Made by a program: the position numbers and the translations under genes. 64,000 nucleotides of DNA from Sphingobacteriales bacterium 16-39-50 (lineage in GTDB: Bacteria; Bacteroidota; Bacteroidia; Sphingobacteriales; Sphingobacteriaceae): assembly GCA_002257025.1 (NCBI GenBank), contig NCHA01000001.1, positions 372,001 through 436,000 on the forward strand, given 5' to 3'. Each line of letters starts with the position of its first letter. The first letter of the stretch is position 1. Below the pieces are notes generated by a model, which saw nothing but the letters and a program-made list of their open reading frames with translations, made no database searches and was not told where the DNA came from. Shown here piece by piece: positions 54,822-63,907 of this stretch.

Positions 54822-55904
54822 ATGAAAAATTATTATGCCCTGATAATGGCAGGAGGAATTGGCAGCAGATTTTGGCCAATAAGTCGGACTGCTCATCCAA
54901 AGCAATTTATCGATATACTGGGTACAGGGAAAACTCTCATACAACAAACCTATGATCGATTTTTAAAGATCGTACCCAAAGAAAATATCTTTATTCTGAC
55001 CAATGAATCCTATATTCAACTGGTACGAGAGCAGTTACCAGATCTGAATGATTCGCAGATACTTGCAGAACCAATAATGCGAAATACTGCTCCTTGCATC
55101 GCATATGGAAGTCATAAGATTCTTAAACTTAACCCTGAAGCCTCTATTGTTGTTGCTCCTTCCGACCATCTTATCATGGATTCAGAAGAATTTACCCGCT
55201 GTATAAAAAAATCCCTGGAAACTGCTGCAACCCATGATTGCCTGATCTCATTGGGTATTAAACCTTCCCGACCTGATACAGGATATGGTTATATACAATA
55301 CAATACAAAAAAAATAGGCGATGATTTCTTTATGGTCAAAACGTTTACTGAAAAACCCAATAAAGAATTAGCCAAAACCTTCGTTCAAAGCGGAGATTTT
55401 TTATGGAATGCCGGAATATTTGTATGGTCAGTAAAAAGTATCCTCAATGCCTTTAAAAAATATCTGCCAGAGATGAATGATATATTCAGGGAAGGTGAAG
55501 CAATATATAATACCCCGGAGGAGCAGGAGTTCGTTCATACCGCATTTTCCCAGTGTACCAATCTTTCTATTGATTACGGAATCATGGAAAAAGCTGAAAA
55601 TGTCTATGTACTCCCTTCAGAATTTGGCTGGTCAGACCTGGGAACCTGGGCATCTGTTTATGATTTATCAGAAAAGGATTACGTCGGAAATGCTGTAATC
55701 CCTTCCGAAATGGTTATTATGTACGATTCATCCAATTGTATGGTTAATGTACCAAAAGGAAAACTGGTGATAATGCAGGGGCTGCATGATTTCATTGTTG
55801 TCGAAGACAATAATACTCTACTTATTTGTCCGAGAAGTGAAGAACAGGAGATTAAACAAATTGTAGGTGATGTAAAACAACGATTTGGACCGGAGTTTAT
55901 TTAA
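54822..55904 (+). CDS. manC: Mannose-1-phosphate guanylyltransferase
   Basis: 360 residues; nucleotidyltransferase domain only, without the C-terminal isomerase found in longer ManC proteins. Signature MAGGIGSRFWPISR (about 7-20), then PSDHLIMD and FTEKPNKELA. It makes GDP-mannose for surface polysaccharides and glycoproteins. It begins 14 bases after kdsD, so Kdo and mannose precursor genes are co-transcribed. Its last eight bases overlap the convergent rlmB gene. Confidence 0.93.
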   Translation: MKNYYALIMAGGIGSRFWPISRTAHPKQFIDILGTGKTLIQQTYDRFLKIVPKENIFILTNESYIQLVREQLPDLNDSQILAEPIMRNTAPCIAYGSHKILKLNPEASIVVAPSDHLIMDSEEFTRCIKKSLETAATHDCLISLGIKPSRPDTGYGYIQYNTKKIGDDFFMVKTFTEKPNKELAKTFVQSGDFLWNAGIFVWSVKSILNAFKKYLPEMNDIFREGEAIYNTPEEQEFVHTAFSQCTNLSIDYGIMEKAENVYVLPSEFGWSDLGTWASVYDLSEKDYVGNAVIPSEMVIMYDSSNCMVNVPKGKLVIMQGLHDFIVVEDNNTLLICPRSEEQEIKQIVGDVKQRFGPEFI

Positions 55905-56682
55905 GGGCAATCTTTTGCCTGACAGCTTCATAAAGCAAAATTCCTGCAGAAACCGAAACGTTTAATGACTCTATCTCTCCAAACATTGGTATTTTTGCGA
56001 GATGATCAGCTATCCGGATAAGTTCTGTGGAAATACCATTTTCTTCAGAGCCCATTACAATTGCGGTGGGTGCAGTATAATCAGGCTGATAAAGGTAATC
56101 ATTTGTTTTTTCGGTACATGCAACAAGCTGTAATCCAGACTCCTGCAAAAATTTGGCAGTTTTAAACAAACTATCATGACGGCATACCGGGATCTTGTAT
56201 AATGCGCCTGCAGAAGTTTTTATCGCATCAGGATTAATTTGTGCTGAACCTTTTGACGGAACAATCAGGGCATGTACTCCGGCACATTCAGCAGTGCGGG
56301 CAATAGCACCAAAATTTCTCACATCTGTAATACCATCCAGTATTAATACTAATGGCACTTCTCCTTTCTCATAAATAGCTGGAATTATATTCTCAATCTT
56401 GTCATAGCTGATAGGAGAAATGAATGCAACTGCCCCCTGATGATTCTTGGGGGTTAAACGGTTTAGCTTTTCTACAGGTACCAACTGAAATCCGATCTCC
56501 TGCTCATTTATCAAGGAACGAAGTTCTAATATAATACCGCCGGTAAGCCCACGCTGCAGATATAGATTCTCAATTTCTTTTCCACTCTTTATTGCCTCAA
56601 TAATCGCCCGGATTCCGAATACCATTTGGTTAGACTCATGGCTTTCATTGTCCCTTCTTCTTTTAAAAGAGTTAGTGTTCAT
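55897..56682 (-). CDS. rlmB: 23S rRNA (G2251-2'-O)-methyltransferase, SpoU family
   Basis: 261 residues. An N-terminal RNA-binding L30e-like domain (about 18-95; MVFGIRAIIEAIKSGKEI) precedes the knotted SPOUT domain, with DGITDVRNFGAIARTAE, VMGSEENGIS and IPMFGEIESLNVSVSAGILL (motifs 1-3). It methylates the ribose of G2251 in the peptidyl-transferase P loop. It ends tail to tail with manC, overlapping by eight bases. Confidence 0.92.
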   Translation of the reverse strand: MNTNSFKRRRDNESHESNQMVFGIRAIIEAIKSGKEIENLYLQRGLTGGIILELRSLINEQEIGFQLVPVEKLNRLTPKNHQGAVAFISPISYDKIENIIPAIYEKGEVPLVLILDGITDVRNFGAIARTAECAGVHALIVPSKGSAQINPDAIKTSAGALYKIPVCRHDSLFKTAKFLQESGLQLVACTEKTNDYLYQPDYTAPTAIVMGSEENGISTELIRIADHLAKIPMFGEIESLNVSVSAGILLYEAVRQKIALK

Positions 56683-56767
56683 TTCTATAGATTATAGTAA
56701 GCAGCGAAGTTAGATATTATTTCCATTTTCGTATAAATGACATATTTTTTTCGAATCAAATCGAAGT

Positions 56768-56776
56768 TTATCCACA
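56768..56776 (+). promoter_or_regulatory. Perfect DnaA box upstream of dnaB
   Basis: TTATCCACA, an exact match to the bacterial DnaA consensus, in the 287-bp AT-rich gap between rlmB and dnaB, 194 bases before dnaB. Only one perfect box was seen there. Confidence 0.5.
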
Positions 56777-56956
56777 TCCCAAAAAGTTATTAACAATTGT
56801 CATTTATAGATTTGAGAGATGATTTATCAAAAAATCAATAATTTTTAAACATTTTATGTTAATAAAAAAGTGATCTGGACAGCTTAAAGCAAATAGTGTT
56901 CATTGCTAAAAAAAATCGGTGTGAAAAACTAAAAAATTTCCGCTTCATTTTTTGTA

Positions 56957-56964
56957 TACTTTTG
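56957..56964 (+). promoter_or_regulatory. -7 promoter box TACTTTTG for dnaB
   Basis: Exact TAnnTTTG six bases before the dnaB ATG, implying a leaderless mRNA. Confidence 0.6.
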
Positions 56965-56969
56965 TTCTT

Positions 56970-58535
56970 ATGAGTTTAGAAAAGGATCAGGAATTTAATA
57001 AAAGTAACAAAAATACATTTTCATCTGAGCGTCGTAACAGATTGAGTACGATTGCAAGTGGATTGGGGAAATTACCTCCTCAGGCGCTGGATTTGGAAGA
57101 GGCCGTTTTAGGTGCTCTGATGCTTGAAAAGGATGCTTTATCTGCTGTTATTGACATATTAAAACCTGATGTTTTTTACAAGGATAGTCATCAGAAAATT
57201 TTTGAGGCTATACAGGCACTTTTTCAAAAATCCTCTCCGGTCGACATATTGACTGTCACAGCTCAGTTGCGTCAGCAGGGCGACCTTGAAATGATTGGAG
57301 GGGCATACTATATCACTGAACTCACCAATCGCGTTGCATCAGCTGCAAACATCGAATATCATGCAAGAATTATCTCACAAAAATTTATTCAGCGTGAGTT
57401 GATCAGGATTTCGACTGAAATCATTAGTAATGCATATGAGGATACTACAGATATTTTCGATCTTCTGGATCATGCTGAAAAGAACCTGTTTGATATTGCC
57501 CAGAACAATCTGAGGAGAGATTCCAGAAAGATGGATGACATCATCAGAGAATCACTTGAGAATCTTGAAAAAATCAAAGATAAAGTAGACGGTTTAACAG
57601 GCGTACCATCAGGATTCACTGCTCTTGATCGCATTACCTCAGGATGGCAGCCTTCTGATCTGGTAATTATTGCGGCGAGGCCTGCAATGGGTAAAACCGC
57701 CTTTGTATTAAGTTGTGCCCGTAATGCTGCAGTACAATTCAATAAACCTGTGGTCTTTTTCTCACTGGAAATGTCTTCAGTTCAATTAGTAAACCGTTTG
57801 ATATCAGGAGAAACGGAAATTGAACAGGAAAAAATTAGAAAAGGTCATTTAGCAGAATGGGAATGGCAGAAACTTCATTCCAAAATCGGAACTCTAACCG
57901 AAGCTCCATTATTTATTGACGATACACCGGCATTGAATATTTTCGAATTCAGGGCAAAATGCAGACGCTTAAAAGCCCAATACGATATTCAAATGATAAT
58001 CATTGACTACCTGCAGCTGATGCATGGTAAAAATGATGGTAAAGGCGGCAACCGTGAGCAGGAGATTGGCAGCATTTCGAGAGCTTTAAAGTCAGTAGCA
58101 AAAGAACTAAACGTACCTGTTATCGCTTTGTCGCAGTTGAGCAGAGCAGTAGAAACCCGGCCAGGAGCAGCTAAAAAGCCTATGCTTTCAGATCTTCGTG
58201 AATCGGGATCTATTGAACAGGATGCTGATATGGTTCTCTTCCTGTACCGCCCGGAGTATTACGGGTTAACCGAAGATGAACAAGGACGTTCAACCATTGG
58301 TATAGGTGAGGTGATTGTAGCTAAACATAGAAACGGTGAAACAGGAACGGTTCCATTACGATTTGTTGGTAAATATGTAAAATTCGTTGATCTGGAAGAG
58401 GACTTCAGCAATGCTTCTTCTAGTAATCCTAATCCATTTGCCGGTATCAGTCCTTCTCAGGATTTTGAGAAACCGAACAATTTCATTATCCGTCCTTCCA
58501 GAATGGATGATATGGATGATGAACAACCTTTTTAA
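56970..58535 (+). CDS. dnaB: Replicative DNA helicase DnaB
   Basis: 521 residues from the ATG at 56970 (MSLEKDQ), chosen over an upstream in-frame ATG at 56952 because that one lies before the promoter box. N-terminal DnaB domain (about 40-140; PPQALDLEEAVLGALMLE), then the RecA-like motor with Walker A ARPAMGKTAF, Walker B IIIDYLQLM, and SDLRESGSIEQDADMV. No intein interrupts it. This hexameric helicase opens the replication fork. A perfect DnaA box lies 194 bases upstream. Confidence 0.96.
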   Translation: MSLEKDQEFNKSNKNTFSSERRNRLSTIASGLGKLPPQALDLEEAVLGALMLEKDALSAVIDILKPDVFYKDSHQKIFEAIQALFQKSSPVDILTVTAQLRQQGDLEMIGGAYYITELTNRVASAANIEYHARIISQKFIQRELIRISTEIISNAYEDTTDIFDLLDHAEKNLFDIAQNNLRRDSRKMDDIIRESLENLEKIKDKVDGLTGVPSGFTALDRITSGWQPSDLVIIAARPAMGKTAFVLSCARNAAVQFNKPVVFFSLEMSSVQLVNRLISGETEIEQEKIRKGHLAEWEWQKLHSKIGTLTEAPLFIDDTPALNIFEFRAKCRRLKAQYDIQMIIIDYLQLMHGKNDGKGGNREQEIGSISRALKSVAKELNVPVIALSQLSRAVETRPGAAKKPMLSDLRESGSIEQDADMVLFLYRPEYYGLTEDEQGRSTIGIGEVIVAKHRNGETGTVPLRFVGKYVKFVDLEEDFSNASSSNPNPFAGISPSQDFEKPNNFIIRPSRMDDMDDEQPF

Positions 58536-58558
58536 ATAAGGGCCTAAATGGAATTTTA

Positions 58559-59761
58559 TTAAAGAAACAAACCTAATAGCACCGTTGCAAGAATGATCAC
58601 CGGGGTTCTGATTTTCGTGAAGGCCAGTAAAATAAAAGTACTTATAATCAGACCTACTGAGAGGTAATTTATACCGACAGGATGTATCAGTAGTAGAAAT
58701 GCCGCACCCATAAATCCAACCGAAACGGCATTTATTCCCGATAAGGAATTCTTAATTCTGGTTATTTTCTTCAGATCATTCCAGAAAGGGACGATAAATA
58801 AGATAAGTATCAAACCAGGAAGGTTTATTCCAAGGACCGCAATTATACTACCCATAATCTGACCATAAATACTCGCACCTGAATTTTTCATGGTCATACC
58901 GCCTACGAAGGAAGTAAATGAAAAAGTTGGCCCTGGCAAAGCTTGCTGAAAAGCATATCCTGAAAGGAATTGGTCTGAGCTAAGGTAACTTTTCATCTCC
59001 ACGAATTCGGTATACATAAATGGCACCAGAACCTGTCCTCCTCCAAAAATCATAATCCCGTTACGGTAGAAATTCTCAAACAAACGAATCGGCAAACTGA
59101 AAGGTGAAGTACGGTTAATGAGCGCACCCAATCCTGCAAACAAAAGCAAAACACCTATGAAATAAGCAATCTTTTTAGGATTTATGTTCGAGAAAAGCCT
59201 GACTCTCAGATTATTCTCCTCAACTTCTTTGTTGATGCTGGATGAGACTATCCCCCCAATCAAAATCAGGATTGGAAATGCATATGCATTTCGCAATAGC
59301 AAAGTGGCGAATAATGAACCTGCAGCAAGCCAGAATGATGTTTTTGACTTCAAAACCTTTTCTCCGAAAGAATAAGCTGCATAGGCTACAATTCCAACAG
59401 CTACAGGCTGCACGTAATGAAGTACCTGAGTAAATTTTTCCTTTTGCCCAAGTAAGGTATAACTTAGTACCGCAAGGCACATCAATACCGCTGAAGGTAA
59501 TATCCAGATAATGAAAGCGCTGATTGCGATTGGAAGACCGCCAACCTTATAGGCAATTCCAATCAGTGTTTGTGTAGAGGAAGGCCCCGGAAGGATTTGA
59601 GTCAGAGCATTTAACTCTAACAATTCATTTTCAGAAATATACTGACGTTTTTTGACGAAATTTTTGAGCATCATACCAATATGAGCCTGTGCACCGCCAA
59701 AGGCTGTCAGTGTAAACCATATTACATCAGTAAGAAAAATAAGCTGACGTTTTCTGAGCAT
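58559..59761 (-). CDS. chrA: Chromate transporter (CHR family, two-domain)
   Basis: 400 residues with two homologous CHR halves, each opening with a conserved glycine-rich block (FGGAQAHIGMM at about 18-28 and FGGGQVLVPFMY at about 240) and each with several membrane helices. It matches the long-chain CHR type that exports chromate by proton or sulfate exchange. It follows a small TPR protein gene with a five-base gap. True substrate in this organism is not shown; transporters of this family are often present without chromate stress. Confidence 0.9.
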   Translation of the reverse strand: MLRKRQLIFLTDVIWFTLTAFGGAQAHIGMMLKNFVKKRQYISENELLELNALTQILPGPSSTQTLIGIAYKVGGLPIAISAFIIWILPSAVLMCLAVLSYTLLGQKEKFTQVLHYVQPVAVGIVAYAAYSFGEKVLKSKTSFWLAAGSLFATLLLRNAYAFPILILIGGIVSSSINKEVEENNLRVRLFSNINPKKIAYFIGVLLLFAGLGALINRTSPFSLPIRLFENFYRNGIMIFGGGQVLVPFMYTEFVEMKSYLSSDQFLSGYAFQQALPGPTFSFTSFVGGMTMKNSGASIYGQIMGSIIAVLGINLPGLILILFIVPFWNDLKKITRIKNSLSGINAVSVGFMGAAFLLLIHPVGINYLSVGLIISTFILLAFTKIRTPVIILATVLLGLFL

Positions 59762-59766
59762 AAAAT

Positions 59767-60102
59767 TTAGTCGTCTTCGTAATCTAAACCATTTGCGGAA
59801 TTAAATACCGTCTGTAACTCCGAAAATGCGTGCGAATCCCCTTTTTTCCTCGCAACCTCCATCCCTCTTCTGTAAATATCTATTGCATCCGGCTTTCTGT
59901 CAATGATTTCATACAATTTACCCAAATGATAATAAGTTCCAACATAATCAGGATGATTGGCGATCAGATCTTCAAAATAAAACAAAGCTTTTTCATGGTC
60001 GTTGACATTAAAATACTCTGTAGCAAGTGCATATTTTAAAAAAGGATCTTCAGGTTCATTTTTAAGAAAATCCAAAAGCTTTTGTAAACGGATATGATGC
60101 AT
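59767..60102 (-). CDS. Small tetratricopeptide-repeat protein
   Basis: 111 residues, no signal peptide. Nearly all of it is TPR: repeats at about 18-51 (DPFLKYALATEYFNVND) and 52-85 (HPDYVGTYYHLGKLYEI), with a third partial repeat after them. It is a likely protein-binding adaptor with unknown partner. It is transcribed with chrA (five-base gap) and divergently from etfB, with start codons 45 bases apart. Confidence 0.85.
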   Translation of the reverse strand: MHHIRLQKLLDFLKNEPEDPFLKYALATEYFNVNDHEKALFYFEDLIANHPDYVGTYYHLGKLYEIIDRKPDAIDIYRRGMEVARKKGDSHAFSELQTVFNSANGLDYEDD

Positions 60103-60122
60103 TTTAATTTGGCTTTTTTGAG

Positions 60123-60130
60123 TAGATTTG
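60123..60130 (+). promoter_or_regulatory. -7 promoter box TAGATTTG for etfBA
   Basis: Exact TAnnTTTG, 18 bases before the etfB ATG. Confidence 0.58.
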
Positions 60131-60147
60131 CAAAAACAGAAATATAT

Positions 60148-60885
60148 ATGAAAGTATTAGTTTGTGTCAGTAATGTTCCAGATACTACAACAAAAGTAAC
60201 TTTTAACGGCGATAATACCCAATTCAATACTGCAGGTGTTCAATATATTTTGAATCCTTACGATGAAATTGCGCTAGCCCGTGCCATTGAGTTAACTGAA
60301 GGTGGAAAAGGGACTGTGACCATCATACATGTCGGGGAAATTAGTTCTGAACCAACCATAAGAAAAGCTCTTGCAATTGGTGCTGACGACGCTGTACGTA
60401 TCAATGCAGCTCCAAGGGACGCTTATTTTGTAGCAGCTCAGATTGCTGATTATGCAAAAGACAAAGGCTTTGAAATGATATTAACTGGCAGGGAATCAAT
60501 TGATTACAATGGATCTCAGCTTGCTTCAATGATTGCTGAGTTTATGGATATCCCATCCATTTCGATCATCAAAAAATTAGATATTGATGGCAATCAAGCC
60601 AATCTTATTCGTGAAATTGAAGGCGGTAAGGAAATGTTAACAGTATCATTCCCATTTGTTGCCAGTTGTGCAGAGGGTGTGGCTGAGCCTAAGATTCCCA
60701 ATATGCGTGGAATCATGTCTGCAAGAACCAAACCATTGGAAGTTATTGAAGCTTCGTCAGTCGAAAAACTGCTGGATTTCAAATCCTATTCGATACCAGC
60801 ACCCCGTGGCTCAGTGACAATGCTCAGTGCAGATGAAACAGAGAAACTGGTTGATCTGTTACATACGAAGTCCAAAGTTATTTAA
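60148..60885 (+). CDS. etfB: Electron transfer flavoprotein subunit beta
   Basis: 245 residues from the ATG at 60148 (MKVLVCVSNVPDTTTK); an in-frame ATG 18 codons upstream is not conserved and precedes the promoter box. Family features: NPYDEIALARAIELTE and the AMP-binding region near GRESIDYNGSQLA. With EtfA it carries electrons from acyl-CoA and other dehydrogenases to the quinone pool. The etfA gene follows 47 bases later. Confidence 0.95.
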   Translation: MKVLVCVSNVPDTTTKVTFNGDNTQFNTAGVQYILNPYDEIALARAIELTEGGKGTVTIIHVGEISSEPTIRKALAIGADDAVRINAAPRDAYFVAAQIADYAKDKGFEMILTGRESIDYNGSQLASMIAEFMDIPSISIIKKLDIDGNQANLIREIEGGKEMLTVSFPFVASCAEGVAEPKIPNMRGIMSARTKPLEVIEASSVEKLLDFKSYSIPAPRGSVTMLSADETEKLVDLLHTKSKVI

Positions 60886-60932
60886 AGCTATAATAAATTC
60901 ATTAAGCCGATCAAGGCTATAAAGGAGAGAAT

Positions 60933-61910
60933 ATGTCAGTTTTAGTATATGTAGAGAATGCAGAGGGGAAATTCAAGAAATCTATCTTTGAGGTGGTTTC
61001 ATACTCCGCTGCTATTGCAGAACAGTTAAAAACAGATTTGATTGCAATTTCGATAGGTAATGTAAGTCAGGCTGATCTGAGCAGTCTTGGAAAATACGGT
61101 GCTGCAAAAGTGCTAAATGTATCAAATGATAAATTAAAGTCCTTTGTTAATCAGGCCTATGCATCAATCATCGCTGAAGCCGCCAAAAAAGAAGGTTCGA
61201 CACTTGTTGTATTCTCAAATACGTTTAGTGCTAAGGGCCTTGCCCCTCGCGTAGCTGTAAAGCTTAAGGCCGGACTTGCCGATTCAGCTGTTGAATTACC
61301 TGAAATTGACAATGATAAGTTTTTGATAAAAAAAACAGCATTTTCAGGAAAAGCATTCGCAACTGTTGAACTGGTCTCTCCTGTTAAGGTTATCACTTTA
61401 AATCCAAATTCATATCAGCTTAAAGAAAGTGGATCAGCCGGAAAAGTAGAAGATTTTACTCCTGAATTCAAGGAATCTGACTTTCGCGCAATGATTACCG
61501 AGATTGTAAGAGCAAGTGATAAAATTGCACTACCCGATGCTGAACTTGTGGTTTCGGCAGGTCGCGGTATGAAAGGGCCTGAAAACTGGGGTATGATTGA
61601 GGAACTGGCTTCTGTACTGGGAGCAGCAACAGCCTGTTCTAAACCTGTTTCTGATGCCGGATGGCGTCCTCATGAAGAACATGTGGGCCAGACCGGAATC
61701 GCAGTCAGTCCTAACCTTTACATTGCAATTGGTATTTCTGGTGCAATACAACATCTTGCAGGAGTTAGTTCATCTAAAACTATTGTAGTAATCAACAAAG
61801 ATCCTGAAGCTCCATTTTTTAAGGTTGCAGATTACGGAATTGTTGGAGATGCATTTGAAGTGGTTCCAAAATTAATTGAGGCGATCAAGGCTTATAAATC
61901 AAATTCCTAA
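60933..61910 (+). CDS. etfA: Electron transfer flavoprotein subunit alpha
   Basis: 325 residues. The C-terminal FAD domain is intact: VSAGRGMKGPENWGMIEELA, then SRPVSDAGWRP-like SKPVSDAGWRPHEEHVGQTG and AIGISGAIQHLAG. Partner of EtfB. Its mRNA has an AGGAGA run about nine bases before the ATG (60924-60929), one of the few good Shine-Dalgarno sequences in the window. Confidence 0.95.
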   Translation: MSVLVYVENAEGKFKKSIFEVVSYSAAIAEQLKTDLIAISIGNVSQADLSSLGKYGAAKVLNVSNDKLKSFVNQAYASIIAEAAKKEGSTLVVFSNTFSAKGLAPRVAVKLKAGLADSAVELPEIDNDKFLIKKTAFSGKAFATVELVSPVKVITLNPNSYQLKESGSAGKVEDFTPEFKESDFRAMITEIVRASDKIALPDAELVVSAGRGMKGPENWGMIEELASVLGAATACSKPVSDAGWRPHEEHVGQTGIAVSPNLYIAIGISGAIQHLAGVSSSKTIVVINKDPEAPFFKVADYGIVGDAFEVVPKLIEAIKAYKSNS

Positions 61911-61955
61911 TCTCCGGTGCGCTTATTTGAGCTCCTTTGATTTTTAGCTAATTTA

Positions 61956-62552
61956 ATGAAGAAGATAAAATTAGACATTGTAGGCCTTTCTTACAGCCAA
62001 ACTCAATCGGGGGCTTATGCACTCGTATTGGGTGAAATAAATGGGCGAAGAAGACTTCCAATCATTATTGGGGCTTTTGAAGCTCAGGCTATTGCAATCG
62101 AGATTGAGAAGATGACGCCAAGCCGTCCTCTAACCCACGATCTATTCAAATCGCTCGCAGGTTCATACAACATTAACATACAAGAGATTATAATTTATAA
62201 TCTGGTTGACGGAATATTTTTTGCCAAACTGATTTGTTCTGACGGTAAAAAGACTTCCGAGATTGATGCCAGAACTTCTGATGCCATTGCATTGGCGGTA
62301 CGTTTTGATTGTCCGATATATACCTATGAATTTATCTTGGCTACTGCAGGAATAGTGATTGAAGGTAATGAATTTGTATTTCTTGAGAATATCGAAGCTC
62401 CCGCAGAAGAAAAGGCAGTTTCCGCAACTATCAATTTCAGCTCACTTACAGAAGATGAGCTAAAGGAAAAACTTAAAGACGCCCTGGCTGATGAAGCCTA
62501 TGAAAAAGCTGCAAAAATACGTGATGAACTTTCGAGAAGAAAATCTTCATAA
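61956..62552 (+). CDS. Bifunctional nuclease-family protein with UVR motif
   Basis: 198 residues. Residues 1-135 are the BFN/DUF151 domain (IIGAFEAQAIAIEIEKM and ARTSDAIALAVRFDCPIYTYE), whose plant and bacterial members have shown DNase and RNase activity. The last 35 residues form a UvrB/UvrC-type helical hairpin (EDELKEKLKDALADEAYEKA), usually a protein-interaction motif. This fusion is common in Bacteroidota and its biological role is not settled. It begins 45 bases after etfA. Confidence 0.9.
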   Translation: MKKIKLDIVGLSYSQTQSGAYALVLGEINGRRRLPIIIGAFEAQAIAIEIEKMTPSRPLTHDLFKSLAGSYNINIQEIIIYNLVDGIFFAKLICSDGKKTSEIDARTSDAIALAVRFDCPIYTYEFILATAGIVIEGNEFVFLENIEAPAEEKAVSATINFSSLTEDELKEKLKDALADEAYEKAAKIRDELSRRKSS

Positions 62553-62623
62553 TTTTCTTTAAAAAGTATTAATTCTAATTCTTATTTCTAAATTTCACGT
62601 TTAAATCAGAATTTAATATTCTT

Positions 62624-63898
62624 ATGGAGAGATTTACCGGACTGATTGGGGTTGTATTGATTTTTGCAATTGCCTTTCTGATGTCCAATAATAGAAAGGC
62701 AATCAATTACAAATTGGTGTTTTCCGGTTTGGCGATACAAATCTCTCTAGCAGTATTCATACTTAAAATCCCGATAGGCAAAAGTATTTTCGCCTGGCTT
62801 GGTGATGCGGTTACAAAAATTCTGAACTTTTCACAGGCTGGAGCAGCATTCGTATTCGGTCCATTGGTCAATACAGCCAATATGAGCAAGGCTTTTGGAA
62901 ATGGCAACGAATTTATCTTCTTCTTTAATATTATTCCGACGATCATTTTTGTTGCTGTATTAGTTAGTGTTGCCTATTATCTTGGGATTATGCAGCGCAT
63001 CGTAAAATTTATAGCCTATATCGTTTATAAATTAATGGGAGTCTCGGGTTCAGAGGCACTTTCTAATGTAGCCAGTGCATTTGTTGGACAGGTTGAAGCA
63101 CAGATTATGATCAAACCTTATTTAAAAGGCATGACCATGTCAGAATTATTAGCCTCTATGACGGGTAGTATGGCTTGTATAGCCGGTGGGGTCATGGCAG
63201 TATATATTGCTCTGGGTGTGCCTGCAGAATATCTCATAGCAGCAAGTTTAATGGCTGCTCCTGCTGCATTAGTAATTTCCAAGATCGTATGGCCTGAAAC
63301 AGAAATCTCAGAAACGAAAGGAAGAGTTTCTCTGGAAATTAAGAAAACAAATGCGAATCTTGTCGATGCAATTTCCCATGGTGCAAGCGATGGATTAAAA
63401 GTAGGTTTAAATGTTGTGGCCATGCTGATAGGGTTTATTGCTATCATTGCACTGGTTGATTTTGTATTAGGGAAAATTGGATTCGGACTTCATAGTCTGG
63501 GATTAAGCCTTTCTTTCATTGGTATCAATTTACAGACACTCAGTCTAAACCAAATCCTGGGTTCGCTTTTCTCAATATTCGCCTACGCGATGGGTGTTCC
63601 GGGCAAAGACATTCAAATAGCAGGGTCCTTAATGGGAACTAAAATGGTTATCAATGAATTTGTTGCTTATCTCGACCTCGCAAAGATCAAAGAAACCCTG
63701 GATCCAAAAACTATTCTGATAACCAGTTTTGCTTTGTGCGGGTTTGCCAATTTCAGCTCGATTGCTATTCAGGTTGGTGGAATTGGTGAGCTATCTCCTG
63801 AGAGAAGAACCGACCTTGCCAAGCTTGGAATGAGGGCACTGATCTGTGGTACCCTTGCCTCCTATCTTTCTGCAACTATCGCAGGAATATTGATGTAG
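62624..63898 (+). CDS. nupC: Concentrative nucleoside transporter, NupC type
   Basis: 424 residues, membrane-bound with about eight to ten hydrophobic segments. CNT-family signatures: FVFGPLVN near the start, GGVMAVYIALGVPAEYLIAASLMAAPAA in the substrate region (split here across helices), GLNVVAMLIGFIAIIALVD, and the C-terminal ALCGFANFSSIAIQVGGIGELSPERR. It imports nucleosides with protons or sodium ions. The gene starts 71 bases after the BFN-type gene, possibly in the same transcript. Confidence 0.94.
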   Translation: MERFTGLIGVVLIFAIAFLMSNNRKAINYKLVFSGLAIQISLAVFILKIPIGKSIFAWLGDAVTKILNFSQAGAAFVFGPLVNTANMSKAFGNGNEFIFFFNIIPTIIFVAVLVSVAYYLGIMQRIVKFIAYIVYKLMGVSGSEALSNVASAFVGQVEAQIMIKPYLKGMTMSELLASMTGSMACIAGGVMAVYIALGVPAEYLIAASLMAAPAALVISKIVWPETEISETKGRVSLEIKKTNANLVDAISHGASDGLKVGLNVVAMLIGFIAIIALVDFVLGKIGFGLHSLGLSLSFIGINLQTLSLNQILGSLFSIFAYAMGVPGKDIQIAGSLMGTKMVINEFVAYLDLAKIKETLDPKTILITSFALCGFANFSSIAIQVGGIGELSPERRTDLAKLGMRALICGTLASYLSATIAGILM

Positions 63899-63907
63899 CG
63901 TAAATTC

